Below, piece after piece: positions 40,930 to 55,649 of a stretch of DNA of 64,000 nt. Each line of letters begins with the position of its first letter. Positions within the stretch are counted from its first letter, which is position 1. Both the position numbers and the translations under genes were made by a program. This DNA comes from Nematostella vectensis (Eukaryota > Cnidaria > Anthozoa > Actiniaria > Edwardsiidae): contig NC_064040.1 in assembly GCF_932526225.1 (NCBI RefSeq), positions 684,001 to 748,000 of the forward strand, given 5' to 3'. Under the pieces are notes generated by a model. It searched no databases and was not told where the DNA came from. It saw nothing but the letters and a program-made list of their open reading frames with translations.

Positions 40930-43900
40930 ACTTTGCTTGGGATAGTTTACGATACCAATAGTATTAAAAGTAATTTTCATTACAATTCCCTTCAGCAATG
41001 CCACGTTAGTCTTTCGTTGCGGGCACTTGACTACTAACGCAGCGACCCGGGTTCGATTCCCGCTGATAGCCTATTTTTTTTTTCTTTATTATTTTTTTTT
41101 AAATATCGATACTTAATTATACTGTTCTTGGTGTGTCATGACATAAAAAGAAGGTATAGGGACATTTTGATGTACTCTCAGAATCTTTGATGTGCTCATG
41201 CTTTGTTCAGGATCCTGTACATATTTTATGCACACAAGAACTAACTAGATTCCTTGGATAACTTGATTACGTAGATTCTAACATAGAGCATAGCGTTTGA
41301 TAGATTGATATACCTTTTTTTTCCGAGTATACTGTTTTATTTTTCCTAATATTACTTTTTGGAATTTACATTCGGAAAAAAAATTATCGATTGTAACCTT
41401 TTGGAGGTTACACTCGTAAAACAAATTCCCGAATGTAACCCTAAAGCTTTTCCCGAATGTAACCTCCAGTCCGATGGTGACTTTGCTTGGGATAGTTTAC
41501 GATACCAATAGTATTAAAAGTAATTTTCATTACAATTCCCTTCAGCAATGCCACGTTAGTCTTTCGTTGCGGGCACTAGACTACTACCGCAGCTACCCGG
41601 GTTCGATTCCCGCTGATAGCCTATTTTTTTTTCTTTATTTTTTTTTAAATATCGATACTTAATTATACTGTTCTTTGTGTGTCATAACATAAAAAGAAGG
41701 TATAGGTACATTTTTATGTACTCTCAGCATCTTTGATGTGCTCATGCTTTGTTCAGGATCCTGTACATATTTAATGCGCACAAGAACTAACTAGATTCCT
41801 TGGATAACTTGATTAAGTAGATTCTAACATAGAGCATAGCGCTCGATAGATTGATATACCTTTTTTACCGAGTATACTGTTTTATTTTTCCTAATGTTAC
41901 TTTTTGGAATTTACATTCGGAAAAAAATTATTGATTGTAACCTTTTGGAGGTTACACTCGTAAAACAAATTCCCGAATGTAACCCTGAAGCTTTTCCCGA
42001 ATGTAACCTCCAGTCCGATGTTGACTTTGCTTGGGATAGTTTACGATACCAATAGTATTAAAAGTAATTTTCATTACGATTCCCTTCAGCAATGCCACGT
42101 TAGTCTTTCGTTGCGGGCACTTGACTACTAACGCAGCGACCCGGGTTCGATTCCCGCTGATAGCCTATTTTTTTTCTTTATTTTTTTTTTAAATATCGAT
42201 ACTTAATTATACTGTTCTTGGTGTGTCATGACATAAAAAGAAGGTATAGGGACATTTTGATGTACTCTTAGCATCTTTGATGTGCTCATGCTTTGTTCAG
42301 GATCCTGTACATATTTTATGCACACAAGAACTAACTAGATTCCTTGGATAACTTGATTAAGTAGATTCTAACATAGAGCATAGCGCTCGATAGATTGATA
42401 TACCTTTTTTCCGAGTATACTGTTTTATTTTTCCTAATGTTACTTTTTGGAATTTACATTCGGAAAAAAAATTATCGATTGTAACCTTTTGGAGGTAACA
42501 CTCGTAAAACAAATTCCCGAATGTAACCCTAAAGCTTTTCCCGAATGTAACCTTCAGTCCGATGGTGACTTTGCTTGGGATAGTTTACGATACCAATAGT
42601 ATTAAAAGTAAATTTCATTACAATTCCCTTCAGCAATGCCACGTTAGTCTTTCGTTGCGGGCACTTGACTACTAAAGCAGCGACCCGGGTTCGATTCTCG
42701 CTGATAGCCTATTTTTTTTTTCTTTATTATTTTTTTTTAAATATCGATACTTAATTATACTGTTCTTGGTGTGTCATGACATAAAAAGAAGGTATAGGGA
42801 CATTTTTATGTACTCTCAGCAACTTTGATGTGCTCATGCTTTGTTCAGGATCCTGTACATATTTTATGCACACAAGAACTAACTAGATTCCTTGGATAAC
42901 TTGATTAAGTAGATTCTAACATAGAGCATAGCGCTCGATAGATTGATATACCTTTTTTTCCGAGTATACTGTTTTATTTTTCCTAATGTTACTTTTTGGA
43001 ATTTATATTCGGAAAAAAATTATTGATTGTAACCTTTTGGAGGTTACACTCGTAAAACAAATTCCCGAATGTAACCCTGAAGCTTTTCCCGAATGTAACC
43101 TCCAGTCCGATGGTGACTTTGCTTGGGATAGTTTACGATACCAATAGTATTAAAAGTAATTTTCATTACGATTCCCTTCAGCAATGCCACGTTAGTCTTT
43201 CGTTGCGGGCACTTGACTACTAACGCAACGACCCGGGTTCGATTCCTGCTGATAGCCTATTTTTTTTCTTTATTTTTTTTTTTAAATATCGATACTTAAT
43301 TATACTGTTCTTGGTGTGTCATGACATAAAAAGAAGGTATAGGGACATTTTGATGTACTCTCAGCATCTTTGATGTGCTCATGCTTTGTTCAGGATCCTG
43401 TACATATTTTATGCACACAAGAACTAACTAGATTCCTTGGATAACTTGATTAAGTAGATTCTAACATAGAGCATAGCGCTCGATAGATTGATATACCTTT
43501 TTTCCGAGTATACTGTTTTATTTTTCCTAATGTTACTTTTTGGAATTTACATTCGGAAAAAAAATTATCGATTGTAACCTTTTGGAGGTAACACTCGTAA
43601 AACAAATTCCCGAATGTAACCCTAAAGCTTTTCCCGAATGTAACCTTCAGTCCGATGGTGACTTTGCTTGGGATAGTTTACGATACCAATAGTATTAAAA
43701 GTAATTTTCATTACAATTCCCTTCAGCAATGCCACGTTAGTCTTTCGTTGCGGGCACTTAACTACTAAAGCAGCGACCCGGGTTCGATTCTCGCTGATAG
43801 CCTATTTTTTTTTTCTTTATTATTTTTTTTTAAAATATCGATACTTAATTATACTGTTCTTGGTGTGTCATGACATAAAAAGAAGGTATAGGGACATTTT

Positions 43901-45302
43901 TATGTACTCTCAGCATCTTTGATGTGCTCATGCTTTGTTCAGGATCCTGTACATATTTTATGCACACAAGAACTAACTAGATTCCTTGGATAACTTGATT
44001 AAGTAGATTCTAACATAGAGCATAGCGCTCGATAGATTGATATACCTTTTTTTCCGAGTATACTGTTTTATTTTTCCTAATGTTACTTTTTGGAATTTAC
44101 ATTCGGAAAAAAATTATTGATTGTAACCTTTTGGAGGTTACACTCGTAAAACAAATTCCCGAATGTAACCCTGAAGCTTTTCCCGAATGTAACCTCCAGT
44201 CCGATGGTGACTTTGCTTGGGATAGTTTACGATACCAATAGTATTAAAAGTAATTTTCATTACAATTCCCTTCAGCAATGCCACGTTAGTCTTTCGTTGC
44301 GGGCACTTGACTACTAACGCAGCGACCCGGGTTCGATTCCCGCTGATAGCCTATTTTTTTTTTCTTTATTATTTTTTTTTAAATATCGATACTTAATTAT
44401 ACTGTTCTTGGTGTGTCATGACATAAAAAGAAGGTATAGGGACATTTTTATGTACTCTCAGCATCTTTGATGTGCTCATGCTTTGTTCAGGATCCTGTAC
44501 ATATTTTATGCACACAAGAACTAACTAGATTCCTTGGATAACTTGATTAAGTAGATTCTAACATAGAGCATAGCGCTCGATAGATTGATATACCTTTTTT
44601 ACCGAGTATACTGTTTTATTTTCCTAATGTTACTTTTTGGAATTTACATTCGGAAAAAAAATTATCGATTGTAACCTTTTGGAGGTTACACTCGTAAAAC
44701 AAAGTCCCGAATGTAACCCTGAAGCTTTTCCCGAATGTAACCTCCAGTCCGATGGTGACTTTGCTTGGGATAGTTTAAGATACCAATAGTATTAAAAGTA
44801 ATTTTCATTACAACTCCCTTCAGCAATGCCACGTTAATCTTTCGTTGCGGGCACTTGACTACTAACGCAGCTACCCGGGTTCGATTCCCGCTGATAGCCT
44901 ATTTTTTTTTTCTTAATTTTTTTTTAAATATCGATACTTAATTATACTGTTCTTGGTATGTCATGACATAAAAAGAAGGTATAGGGACATTTTTATGTAC
45001 TCTCAGCATCTTTGATGTGCTCATGCTTTGTTCAGGATCCTGTACATATTTTATGCACACAAGAACTAACTAGATTCCTTGGATAACTTGATTAAGTAGA
45101 TTCTAACACAGAGCATAGCGCTCGATAGATTGATATACCTTTTTTCCGAGTATACTGTTTTATTTTTCCTAATGTTACTTTTTGGAATTTACATTCGGAA
45201 AAAAAATTATCGATTGTAACCTTTTGGAGGTTACACTCGTAAAACAAATTCCCGAATGTAACCCTAAAGCTTTTCCCGAATGTAACCTCCAGTCCGATGG
45301 TG
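40930..45302 (+). repeat. Partial next copy of the 12-unit HOR (units 76-83)
   Basis: Eight units correspond in order to units 64-71. After unit 83 the correspondence ends: unit 84 has ACCGCAGCTACC and a tail with AAATTTTTGATT, unlike unit 72. This is the right-hand limit of the 12-unit domain. Confidence 0.7.
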
Positions 45303-48300
45303 ACTTTGCTTGGGATAGTTTACGATACCAATAGTATTAAAAGTAATTTTCATTACAATTCCCTTCAGCAATGCCACGTTAGTCTTTCGTTGCGGGCACT
45401 TGACTACTACCGCAGCTACCCGGGTTCGATTCCCGCTGATAGCCTATTTTTTTTTTCTTTATTTTTTTTTTAAATATCGATACTTAATTATACTGTTCTT
45501 GGTGTGTCATGACATAAAAAGAAGGTATAGGTACATTTTTATGTACTCTCAGCATCTTTGATGTGCTCATGCTTTGTTCAGGATCCTGTACATATTTTAT
45601 GCGCACAAGAGCTAACTAGATTCCTTGGATAACTTGATTAAGTAGATTCTAACATAGAGCATAGCGCTCGATAGATTGATATACCTTTTTTTCCGAGTAT
45701 ACTGTTTTATTTTTCCTAATGTTACTTTTTGGAATTTACATTCGGAAAAAAAATTTTTGATTGTAACCTTTTGGAGGTTACACTCGTAAAACAAATTCCC
45801 GAATGTAACCCTGAAGCTTTTCCCGAATGTAACCTCCAGTCCGATGTTGACTTTGCTTGGGATAGTTTACGATACCAATAGTATTAAAAGTAATTTTCAT
45901 TACGCTTCCCTTCAGCAATGCCACGTTAGACTTTCGTTGCGGGCACTAGACTACTAACGCAACGACCCGGGTTCGATTCCCGCTGATAGCCTATTTTTTT
46001 TCTTTATTTTTTTTTTAAATATCGATACTTAATTATACTGTTCTTGGTGTGTCATGACATGAAAAGAAGGTATAGGGACATTTTGATGTACTCTCAGCAT
46101 CTTTGATGTGCTCATGCTTTGTTCAGGATCCTGTACATATTTTATGCACACAAGAACTAACTAGATTCCTTGGATAACTTGATTAAGTAGATTCTAACAC
46201 AGAGCATAGCGCTCGATAGATTGATATACCTTTTTTTCCGAGTATACTGTTTTATTTTTACTAATGTTACTTTTTGGAATTTACATTCGGAAAAAAAATT
46301 ATCGATTGTAACCTTTTGGAGGTTACACTCGTAAAACAAATTCCCGAATGTAACCCTAAAGCTTTTCCCGAATGTAACCTTCAGTCCAATGGTGACTTTG
46401 CTTGGGATAGTTTACGATACCAATAGTATTAAAAGTAATTTTCATTACAATTCCCTTCAGCAATGCCACGTTAGTCTTTCGTTGCGGGCACTTGACTACT
46501 AACGCAGCGACCCGGGTTCGATTCCCGCTGATAGCCTTTTTTTTTTCTTTATTATTATTTTTTAAATATCGATACTTAATTATACTGTTCTTGGTGTGTC
46601 ATGACATAAAAAGAAGGTATAGGGACATTTTTATGTACTCTCAGCATCTTTGATGTGCTCATGCTTTGTTCAGGATCCTGTACATATTTTATGCACACAA
46701 GAACTAACTAGATTCCTTGGATAACTTGATTAAGTAGATTCTAACATAGAGCATAGCGCTCGATAGATTGATATACCTTTTTTTCCGAGTACACTGTTTT
46801 ATTTTTCCTAATGTTACTTTTTGGAATTTACATTCGGAAAAAAATTATTGATTGTAACCTTTTGGAGGTTACACTCGTAAAACAAATTCCCGAATGTAAC
46901 CCTGAAGCTTTTCCCGAATGTAACCTCCAGTCCGATGGTGAGTTTGCTTGGGATAGTTTACGATACCAATAGTATTAAAAGTAATTTTCATTATAATTCC
47001 CTTCAGCAATGCCACGTTAGTCTTTCGTTGCGGGCACTTGACTACTAACGCAGCGACCCGGGTTCGATTCCCGCTGATAGCCTATTTTTTTTTCTTTATT
47101 ATTTTTTTTTTTAAATATCGATACTTAATTATACTGTTCTTGGTGTGTCATGACATAAAAAGAAGGTATAGGGACATTTTTATGTACTCTCAGCATCTTT
47201 GATGTGCTCATGCTTTGTTCAGGATCCTGTACATATTTTATGCACACAAGAACTAACTAGATTCCTTGGATAACTTGATTAAGTAGATTCTAACATAGAG
47301 CATAGCGCTCGATAGATTGATATACCTTTTTTTCCGAGTATACTGTTTTATTTTTCCTAATGTTACTTTTTGGAATTTACATTCGGAAAAAAAATTATCG
47401 ATTGTAACCTTTTGGAGGTTACACTCGTAAAACAAATTCCCGAATGTAACCCTGAAGCTTTTCCCGAATGTAACCTCCAGTCCGATGGTGACTTTGCTTG
47501 GGATAGTTTACGATACCAATAGTATTAAAAGTAATTTTCATTAAAATTCCCTTCAGCAATGCCACGTTAGTCTTTCGTTGCGGGCATTTGACTACTAACG
47601 CAGCGACCCGGGTTCGATTCCCGCTGATAGCCTTTTTTTTTTTCTTATTTTTTTTTTAAATATCGATACTTAATTATACTGTTCTTGGTGTGTCATGACA
47701 TAAAAAGAAGGTATAGGGACATTTTTATGTACTCTCAGCATCTTTGATGTGCTCATGCTTTGTTCAGGATCCTGCACATATTTTATGCACACAAGAACTA
47801 ACTAGATTTCTTGGATAACTTGATTAAGTAGATTCTAACATAGAGCATAGCGCTCGATAGATTGATATACCTTTTTTCCGAGTATACTGTTTTATTTTTC
47901 CTAATGTTACTTTTTGGAATTTACATTCGGAAAAAAAATTATCGATTGTAACCTTTTGGAGGTTACACTCGTAAAACAAATTCCCGAATGTAACCCTGAA
48001 GCTTTTCCCGAATGTAACCTCCAGTCCGATGGTGACTTTGCTTGGGATAGTTTACGATACCAATAGTATTAAAAGTAATTTTCATTACAACTCCCTTCAG
48101 CAATGCCACGTTAGTCTTTCGTTGCGGGCACTTGACTACTAACGCAGCTACCCGGGTTCGATTCCCGCTGATAGCCTATTGTTTTTTCTTTATTTTTTTT
48201 TTTTAAATATCGATACTTAATTATACTGTTCTTGGTGTGTCATGACATAAAAAGAAGGTATAGGGACATTTTTATGTACTCTCAGAATCTTTGATATGCT

Positions 48301-51300
48301 CATGCTTTGTTCAGGATCCTGTACATATTTTATGCACACAAGAACTAACTAGATTCCTTGGATAACTTGATTAAGTAGATTCTAACATAGAGCATAGCGC
48401 TCGATAGATTGATATACCTTTTTTCCGAGTATACTGTTTTATTTTTCCTAATGTTACTTTTTGGAATTTACATTCGGAAAAAAAATTATCGATTGTAACC
48501 TTTTGGAGGTTACACTCGTAAAACAAATTCCCGAATGTAACCCTGAAGCTTTTCCCGAATGTAACCTCCAGTCCGATGGTGACTTTGCTTGGGATAGTTT
48601 ACGATACCAATAGTATTAAAAGTAATTTTCATTACAATTCCCTTCAGCAATGCCACGTTAGTCTTTCGTTGCGGGCACTTGACTACTAACGCAGCCACCC
48701 GGGTTCGATTCCCGCTGATAGCCTATTTTTTTTTCTTTATTTTTTTTTTAAATATCGATACTTAATTATACTGTTCTTGGTGTGTCATGACATAAAAAGA
48801 AGGTATAGGGACATTTTGATGTACTCTCAGAATCTTTGATGTGCTCATGCTTTGTTCAGGATCCTGTACATATTTTATGCGCACAAGAACTAACTAGATT
48901 CCTTGGATAACTTGATTAAGTAGATTCTAACATAGAGCATAGCGCTCGATAGATTGATATACCTTTTTTTCAGAGTATACTGTTTTATTTTTCCTAATGT
49001 TACTTTTTGGAATTTACATTCGGAAAAAAAATTATCGATTGTAACCTTTTGGAGGTTACACTCGTAAAACAAATTCCCGAATGTAACCCTGAAGCTTTTC
49101 CCGAATGTAACCTCCAGTGCGATGGTGACTTTGCTTGGGATAGTTTACGATACCAATAGTATTAAAAGTAATTTTCATTACAATTCCCTTCAGCAATGCC
49201 ACGTTAGTCTTTCGTTGCGGGCACTTGACTACTAACGCAGCCACCCGGGTTCGATTCCCGCTGATAGCCTATTTTTTTTTCTTTATTTTTTTTTTTAAAT
49301 ATCGATACTTAATTATACTGTTCTTGGTGTGTCATGACATAAAAAGAAGGTATAGGGACATTTTTATGTACTCTCAGAATCTTTGATGTGCTCATGCTTT
49401 GTTCAGGATCCTGTACATATTTTATGCACACAAGAACTAACTAGATTCCTTGGTTAACTTTATTAAGTAGATTCTAACATAGAGCATAGCGCTCGATAGA
49501 TTGATATACCTTTTTTCCGAGTATACTGTTTTATTTTTCCTAATGTTACTTTTTGGAATTTACATTCGGAAAAAAAAATTATCGATTGTAACCTTTTGGA
49601 GGTTACACTCGTAAAACAAATTCCCGAATGTAACCCTGAAGCTTTTCCCGAATGTAACCTCCAGTCCGACGGTGACTTTGCTTGGGATAGTTTACGATAC
49701 CAATAGTATTAAAAGTAATTTTCATTACAATTCCCTTCAGCAATGCGACGTTAGTCTTTCCTTGCGGGCACTTGACTACTAACGCAGCGACCCGGGTTCG
49801 ATTCCCGCTGATAGCCTATTTTTTTTTTCTTTATTTTTTTTTTTTAATATCGATACTTAATTATACTGTTCTTGGTGTGTCATGACATAAAAAGAAGGTA
49901 TAGGGACATTTTGATGTACTCTCAGCATCTTTGATGTGCTCATGCTTTGTTCAGGATCCTGTACATATTTTATGCACACAAGAACTAACTAGATTCCTTG
50001 GATAACTTGATTAAGTAGATTCTAACATAGAGCATAGCGCTCGATAGATTGATATACCTTTTTTTCCGAGTATACTGTTTTATTTTTCCTAATGTTACTT
50101 TTTGGAATTTACAATCGGAAAAAAAATTATCGATTGTAACCTTTTGGAGGTTACACTCGTAAAACAAATTCCCGAATAGAACCCTAAAGCTTTTCCCGAA
50201 TGTAACCTCCAGTCCGATGGTGACTTTGCTTGGGATAGTTTACGATACCAATAGTATTAAAAGTAATTTTCATTACAATTCCCTTCAGCAATGCCACGTT
50301 AGTCTTTCGTTGCGGGCACTTGACTACTACCGCAGCGACCCGGGTTCGATTCCCGCTGATAGCCTATTTTTTTTTCTTTATTTTTTTTTTTTTTAAATAT
50401 CGATACTTAATTATACTGTTCTTGGTGTGTCATGACATAAAAAGAAGGTATAGGGACATTTTTATGTACTCTCAGAATCTTTGATGTGCTCATGCTTTGT
50501 TCAGGATCCTGTACATATTTTATGCACACAAGAACTAACTAGATTCCTTGGATAACTTTATTAAGTAGATTCTAACATAGAGCATAGCGCTCGATAGATT
50601 GATATACCTTTTTTTCAGAGTATACTGTTTTATTTTTCCTAATGTTACTTTTTGGAATTTACATTTGGAAAAAATTTATCGATTGTAACCTTTTGGAGGT
50701 TAAACTCGTAAAACAAATTCCCGAATAGAACCCTAAAGCTTTTCCCGAATGTAACCTCCAGTCCGATGGTGAGTTTGCTTGGGATAGTTTACGATACCAA
50801 TAGTATTAAAAGTAATTTTTTATTACAATTCCCTTCAGTAATGCCACGTTAGTCTTTCGTTGCGGGCACTTGACTACTACCGCAGCGACCCGGGTTCGAT
50901 TCCCGCTGATAGCCTATTTTTTTTGTCTTTATGTTTTTTTTTAAATATCGATACTTAATTATACTGTTCTTGGTGTGTCATGACATAAAAAGAAGTTATA
51001 GGGACATTTTTATGTACTCTCAGCATCTTTGATGTGCTCATGCTTTGTTCAGGATCCTGTACATATTTTATGCACACAAGAACTAACTAGATTCCTTGGA
51101 TAACTTGATTAAGTAGATTCTAACATAGAGCATAGCGCTCGATAGATTGATATACCTTTTTTTCCGAGTATACTGTTTTATTTTTCCTAATGTTACTTTT
51201 TGGAATTTACATTCGGAAAAAAAATTATCGATTGTAACCTTTTGGAGGTTACACTCGTAAAACAAATTCCCGAATGTAACATTGAAGCTTTTCCCGAATG

Positions 51301-51320
51301 TAACCTCCAGTCCGATGTTG
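45303..51320 (+). repeat. Units 84-94: irregular block
   Basis: Units differ from each other more than in the HOR blocks and carry private changes: TCCAATGGTG (46386), AGTTTGC in place of ACTTTGC (46941, 50772), TTTCCTTGCGGG (49758), CCCGAATAGAACC (50171 and 50723), GGTTAAACTC (50699). Units 89-91 form a run of related units; the tails and following heads at 48510-48700 and 49056-49244 are nearly identical and 546 bp apart. No regular multi-unit period is visible. Confidence 0.55.
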
Positions 51321-52413
51321 ACTTTGCTTGGGATAGTTTACGATACCAATAGTATTAAAAGTAATTTTCATTACAATCCCCTTCAGCAATGCCACGTTAG
51401 TCTTTCGTTGCGGGCACTTGACTACTAACGCAGCTACCCGGGTTCGATTCCCGCTGATAGCCTATTTTTTTTCTTTATTTTTTTTTTAAATATCGATACT
51501 TAATTATACTGTTCTTGGTGTGTCATGACATAAAAAGAAGGTATAGGGACATTTTTATGTACTCTCAGCATCTTTGATGTGCTCATGCTTTGTTCAGGAT
51601 CCTGTACATATTTTATGCGCACAAGAACTAACTAGATTCCTTGGATAACTTGATTAAGTAGATTCTAACATAGAGCATAGCGCTCGATAGATTGATATAC
51701 CTTTTTTTCCAAGTATACTGTTTTATTATTCCTAATGTTACTTTTTGGAATTTACATTCGGAAAAAAATTATCGATTGTAACCTTTTGGAGGTTACACTC
51801 GTAAAACAAATTCCCGAATGTAAACCTGAAGCTTTTCCCGAATGTAACCTCCAGTCCGATGATGACTTTGCTTGGGATAGTTTACGATACCAATAGTATT
51901 AAAAGTAATTTTCATTACATTTCCCTTCAGCAATGCCACGTTAGTCTTTCGTTGCGGGCACTTGACTACTAACGCATCGACCCGGGTTCGATTCCCGCTG
52001 ATAGCCTATTTCTTTTTCTTTATTTTATTTTTTTTAAATATCGATACTTAATTATACTGTTCTTGGTGTGTCATGACATAAAAAGAAGGTATAGGGACAT
52101 TTTGATGTACTCTCAGCATCTTTGATGTGCTCATGCTTTGTTCAGGATCCTGTACATATTTTATGCACACAAGAACTAACTAGATTCCTTGGATAACTTG
52201 ATTAAGTAGATTCTAACATAGAGCATAGCGCTCGATAGATTGATATACCTTTTTTTCCGAGTATACTGTTTTATTTTTCCTAATGTTACTTTTTGGAATT
52301 TACATTCGGAAAAAAAATTATTGATTGTAACCTTTTGGAGGTTACACTCGTAAAACAAATTCCCGAGTGTAACCCTGAAGCTTTTCCCGAATGTAACCTC
52401 CAGTCCGATGGTG

Positions 52414-52938
52414 ACTTTGCTTGGGATAGTTTACGATACCAATAGTATTAAAAGTAATTTTCATTACAACTCCCTTCAGCAATGCCAAGTTAGTCTTTCG
52501 TTGCGGGCACTTGACTACTAACGCAGCGACCCGGGTTCGATTCCCGCTGATAGCCTATTTTTTTTCTTTATTATTGTTTTTTTAAATACCGATACTTAAT
52601 TATACTGTTCTTGGTGTGTCATGACATAAAAAGAAGGTATAGGGACATTTTTATGTACTCTCAGCATCTTTGATGTGCTCATGCTTTGTTCAGGATCCTG
52701 TACATATTTTATGCACACAAGAACTAACTAGATTCCTTGGATAACTTGATTAAGTAGATTCTAACATAGAGCATAGCGCTCGATAGATTGATATACCTTT
52801 TTTTTCCGAGTATACTGTTTTATTTTTCCTAATGTTACTTTTTGGAATTTACATTCGGAAAACAAATTATCGATTGTAACCTTTTGGAGGTTACACTCTT
52901 AAAACAAATTCCCGAATGTAACCTCCAGTCCGATGGTG
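52414..52938 (+). repeat. Unit 97, with a 24-bp internal deletion
   Basis: Near 52911 a single CCCGAATGTAACCTCC replaces the usual pair of GAATGTAACC words 24 bp apart. Exactly one 24-bp repeat period is missing, including the HindIII word. Unit 101 (54581-55105) has the same deletion at 55078, together with the shared private changes CACTCTTAAAAC and GGAAAACAAATT. One ancestral deletion was therefore copied by HOR amplification. Confidence 0.85.
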
Positions 52939-54580
52939 ACTTTGCTTGGGATAGTTTACGATACCAATAGTATTAAAAGTAATTTTCATTACAATCCCCT
53001 TCAGCAATGCCACGTTAGTCTTTCGTTGCGGGCACTTGACTACTAACGCAGCTACCCGGGTTCGATTCCCGCTGATAGCCTATTTTTTTTCTTTATTTTT
53101 TTTTTTAAATATCGATACTTAATTATACTGTTCTTGGTGTGTCATGACATAAAAAGAAGGTATAGGGACATTTTTATGTACTCTCAGCATCTTTGATGTG
53201 CTCATGCTTTGTTCAGGATCCTGTACATATTTTATGCGCACAAGAACTAACTAGATTCCTTGGATAACTTGATTAAGTAGATACTAACATAGAGCATAGC
53301 GCTCGATAGATTGATATACCTTTTTTTCCAAGTATACTGTTTATTATTCCTAATGTTACTTTTTGGAATTTACATTCGGAAAAAAATTATCGATTGTAAC
53401 CTTTTGGAGGTTACACTCGTAAAACAAATTCCCGAATGTAAACCTGAAGCTTTTCCCGAATGTAACCTCCAGTCCGATGATGACTTTGCTTGGGATAGTT
53501 TACGATACCAATAGTATTAAAAGTAATTTTCATTACAATTCATTTCAGCAATGCCACGTTAGTCTTTCGTTGCGGGCACTTGACTACTAACGCATCGACC
53601 CGGGTTCGATTCCCGCTGATAGCCTATTTCTTTTTCTTTATTTTATTTTTTTTGAATATCGATTCTTAATTATACTGTTCTTGGTGTGTCATGACATAAA
53701 AAGAAGGTATAGGGACATTTTTATGTACTCTCAGCATCTTTGATGTGCTCATGCTTTGTTCAGGATCCTGTACATATTTTATGCACACAAGAACTAACTA
53801 GATTCCTTGGATAACTTGATTAAGTAGATTCTAACATAGAGCATAGCGCTCGATAGATTGATATACCTTTTTTTCCGAGTATACTGTTTTATTTTTCCTA
53901 ATGTTACTTTTTGGAATTTACATTCGGAAAAAAAATTATTGATTGTAACCTTTTGGAGGTTACACTCGTAAAACAAATTCCCGAATGTAACCCTGAAGCT
54001 TTTCCCAAATGTAACCTCCAGTCCGATGGTGACTTTGCTTGGGATAGTTTACGATACCAATAGTATTAAAAGTAATTTTCATTACAATTCCCTTCAGCAA
54101 TGCCACGTTAGTCTTTCGTTGCGGGCACTAGACTACTAACGCAGCTACCCGGGTTCGATTCCCGCTGATAGCCTATTTCTTTTTCTTTATTTTATTTTTT
54201 TTAAATATCGATACTTAATTATACTGTTCTTGGTGTGTCATGACATAAAAAGAAGGTATAGGGACATTTTGATGTACTCTCAGCATCTTTGATGTGCTCA
54301 TGCTTTGTTCAGGATCCTGTACATATTTTATGCACACAAGAACTAACTAGATTCCTTGGATAACTTGATTAAGTAGATTCTAACATAGAGCATAGCGCTC
54401 GATAGATTGATATACCTTTTTTTCCGAGTATACTGTTTTATTTTTCCTAATGTTACTTTTTGGAATTTACATTCGGAAAAAAAATTATTGATTGTAACCT
54501 TTTGGAGGTTACACTCGTAAAACAAATTCCCGAGTGTAACCCTGAAGCTTTTCCCGAATGTAACCTCCAGTCCGATGGTG

Positions 54581-55105
54581 ACTTTGCTTGGGATAGTTTA
54601 CGATACCAATAGTATTAAAAGTAATTTTCATTACAACTCCCTTCAGCAATGCCAAGTTAGTCTTTCGTTGCGGGCACTTGACTACTAACGCAGCGACCCG
54701 GGTTCGATTCCCGCTGATAGCCTATTTTTTTTCTTTATTATTGTTTTTTTAAATACCGATACTTAATTATACTGTTCTTGGTGTGTCATGACATAAAAAG
54801 AAGGTATAGGGACATTTTTATGTACTCTCAGCATCTTTGATGTGCTCATGCTTTGTTCAGGATCCTGTACATATTTTATGCACACAAGAACTAACTAGAT
54901 TCCTTGGATAACTTGATTAAGTAGATTCTAACATAGAGCATAGCGCTCGATAGATTGATATACCTTTTTTTTCCGAGTATACTGTTTTATTTTTCCTAAT
55001 GTTACTTTTTGGAATTTACATTCGGAAAACAAATTATCGATTGTAACCTTTTGGAGGTTACACTCTTAAAACAAATTCCCGAATGTAACCTCCAGTCCGA
55101 TGGTG
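54581..55105 (+). repeat. Unit 101, second copy of the 24-bp-deleted unit
   Basis: It is the counterpart of unit 97, exactly 2167 bp downstream, with the same deletion and the same neighbouring changes. The third member of this class, unit 104 (56199-56747), shares the head but has a normal, undeleted tail. Confidence 0.85.
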
Positions 55106-55649
55106 ACTTTGCTTGGGATAGTTTACGATACCAATAGTATTAAAAGTAATTTTCATTACAATCCCCTTCAGCAATGCCACGTTAGTCTTTCGTTGCGGGC
55201 ACTTGACTACTAACGCAGCTACCCGGGTTCGATTCCCGCTGATAGCCTATTTTTTTTCTTTATTTTTTTTTTTAAATATCGATACTTAATTATACTGTTC
55301 TTGGTGTGTCATGACATAAAAAGAAGGTATAGGGACATTTTTATGTACTCTCAGCATCTTTGATGTGCTCATGCTTTGTTCAGGATCCTGTACATATTTT
55401 ATGCGCACAAGAACTAACTAGATTCCTTGGATAACTTGATTAAGTAGATACTAACATAGAGCATAGCGCTCGATAGATTGATATACCTTTTTTTCCAAGT
55501 ATACTGTTTATTATTCCTAATGTTACTTTTTGGAATTTACATTCGGAAAAAAATTATCGATTGTAACCTTTTGGAGGTTACACTCGTAAAACAAATTCCC
55601 GAATGTAAACCTGAAGCTTTTCCCGAATGTAACCTCCAGTCCGATGATG

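Larger units (their letters stand above)
18523..45302 (+). repeat. Units 35-83: 12-unit higher-order repeat, ~6.55 kb
   Basis: The rare variant CCTAATATTAC occurs in the tails of units 35, 47, 52, 60, 64, 72 and 76, so pairs 35/47, 52/64, 60/72 and 64/76 are 12 units apart. GTTTAAGATA occurs at 31101, 38216 and 44773 (13 and then 12 units apart). The tail variant GGAGGTAACAC occurs in units 36, 41, 43, 45, 49, 54, 55, 66, 68, 73, 78 and 80. The cleanest alignment is 34374-38745 against 40930-45302, at a constant offset of 6555-6558 bp. Earlier copies are offset by 11 or 13 units in places, which implies single-unit gain or loss. Confidence 0.8.
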
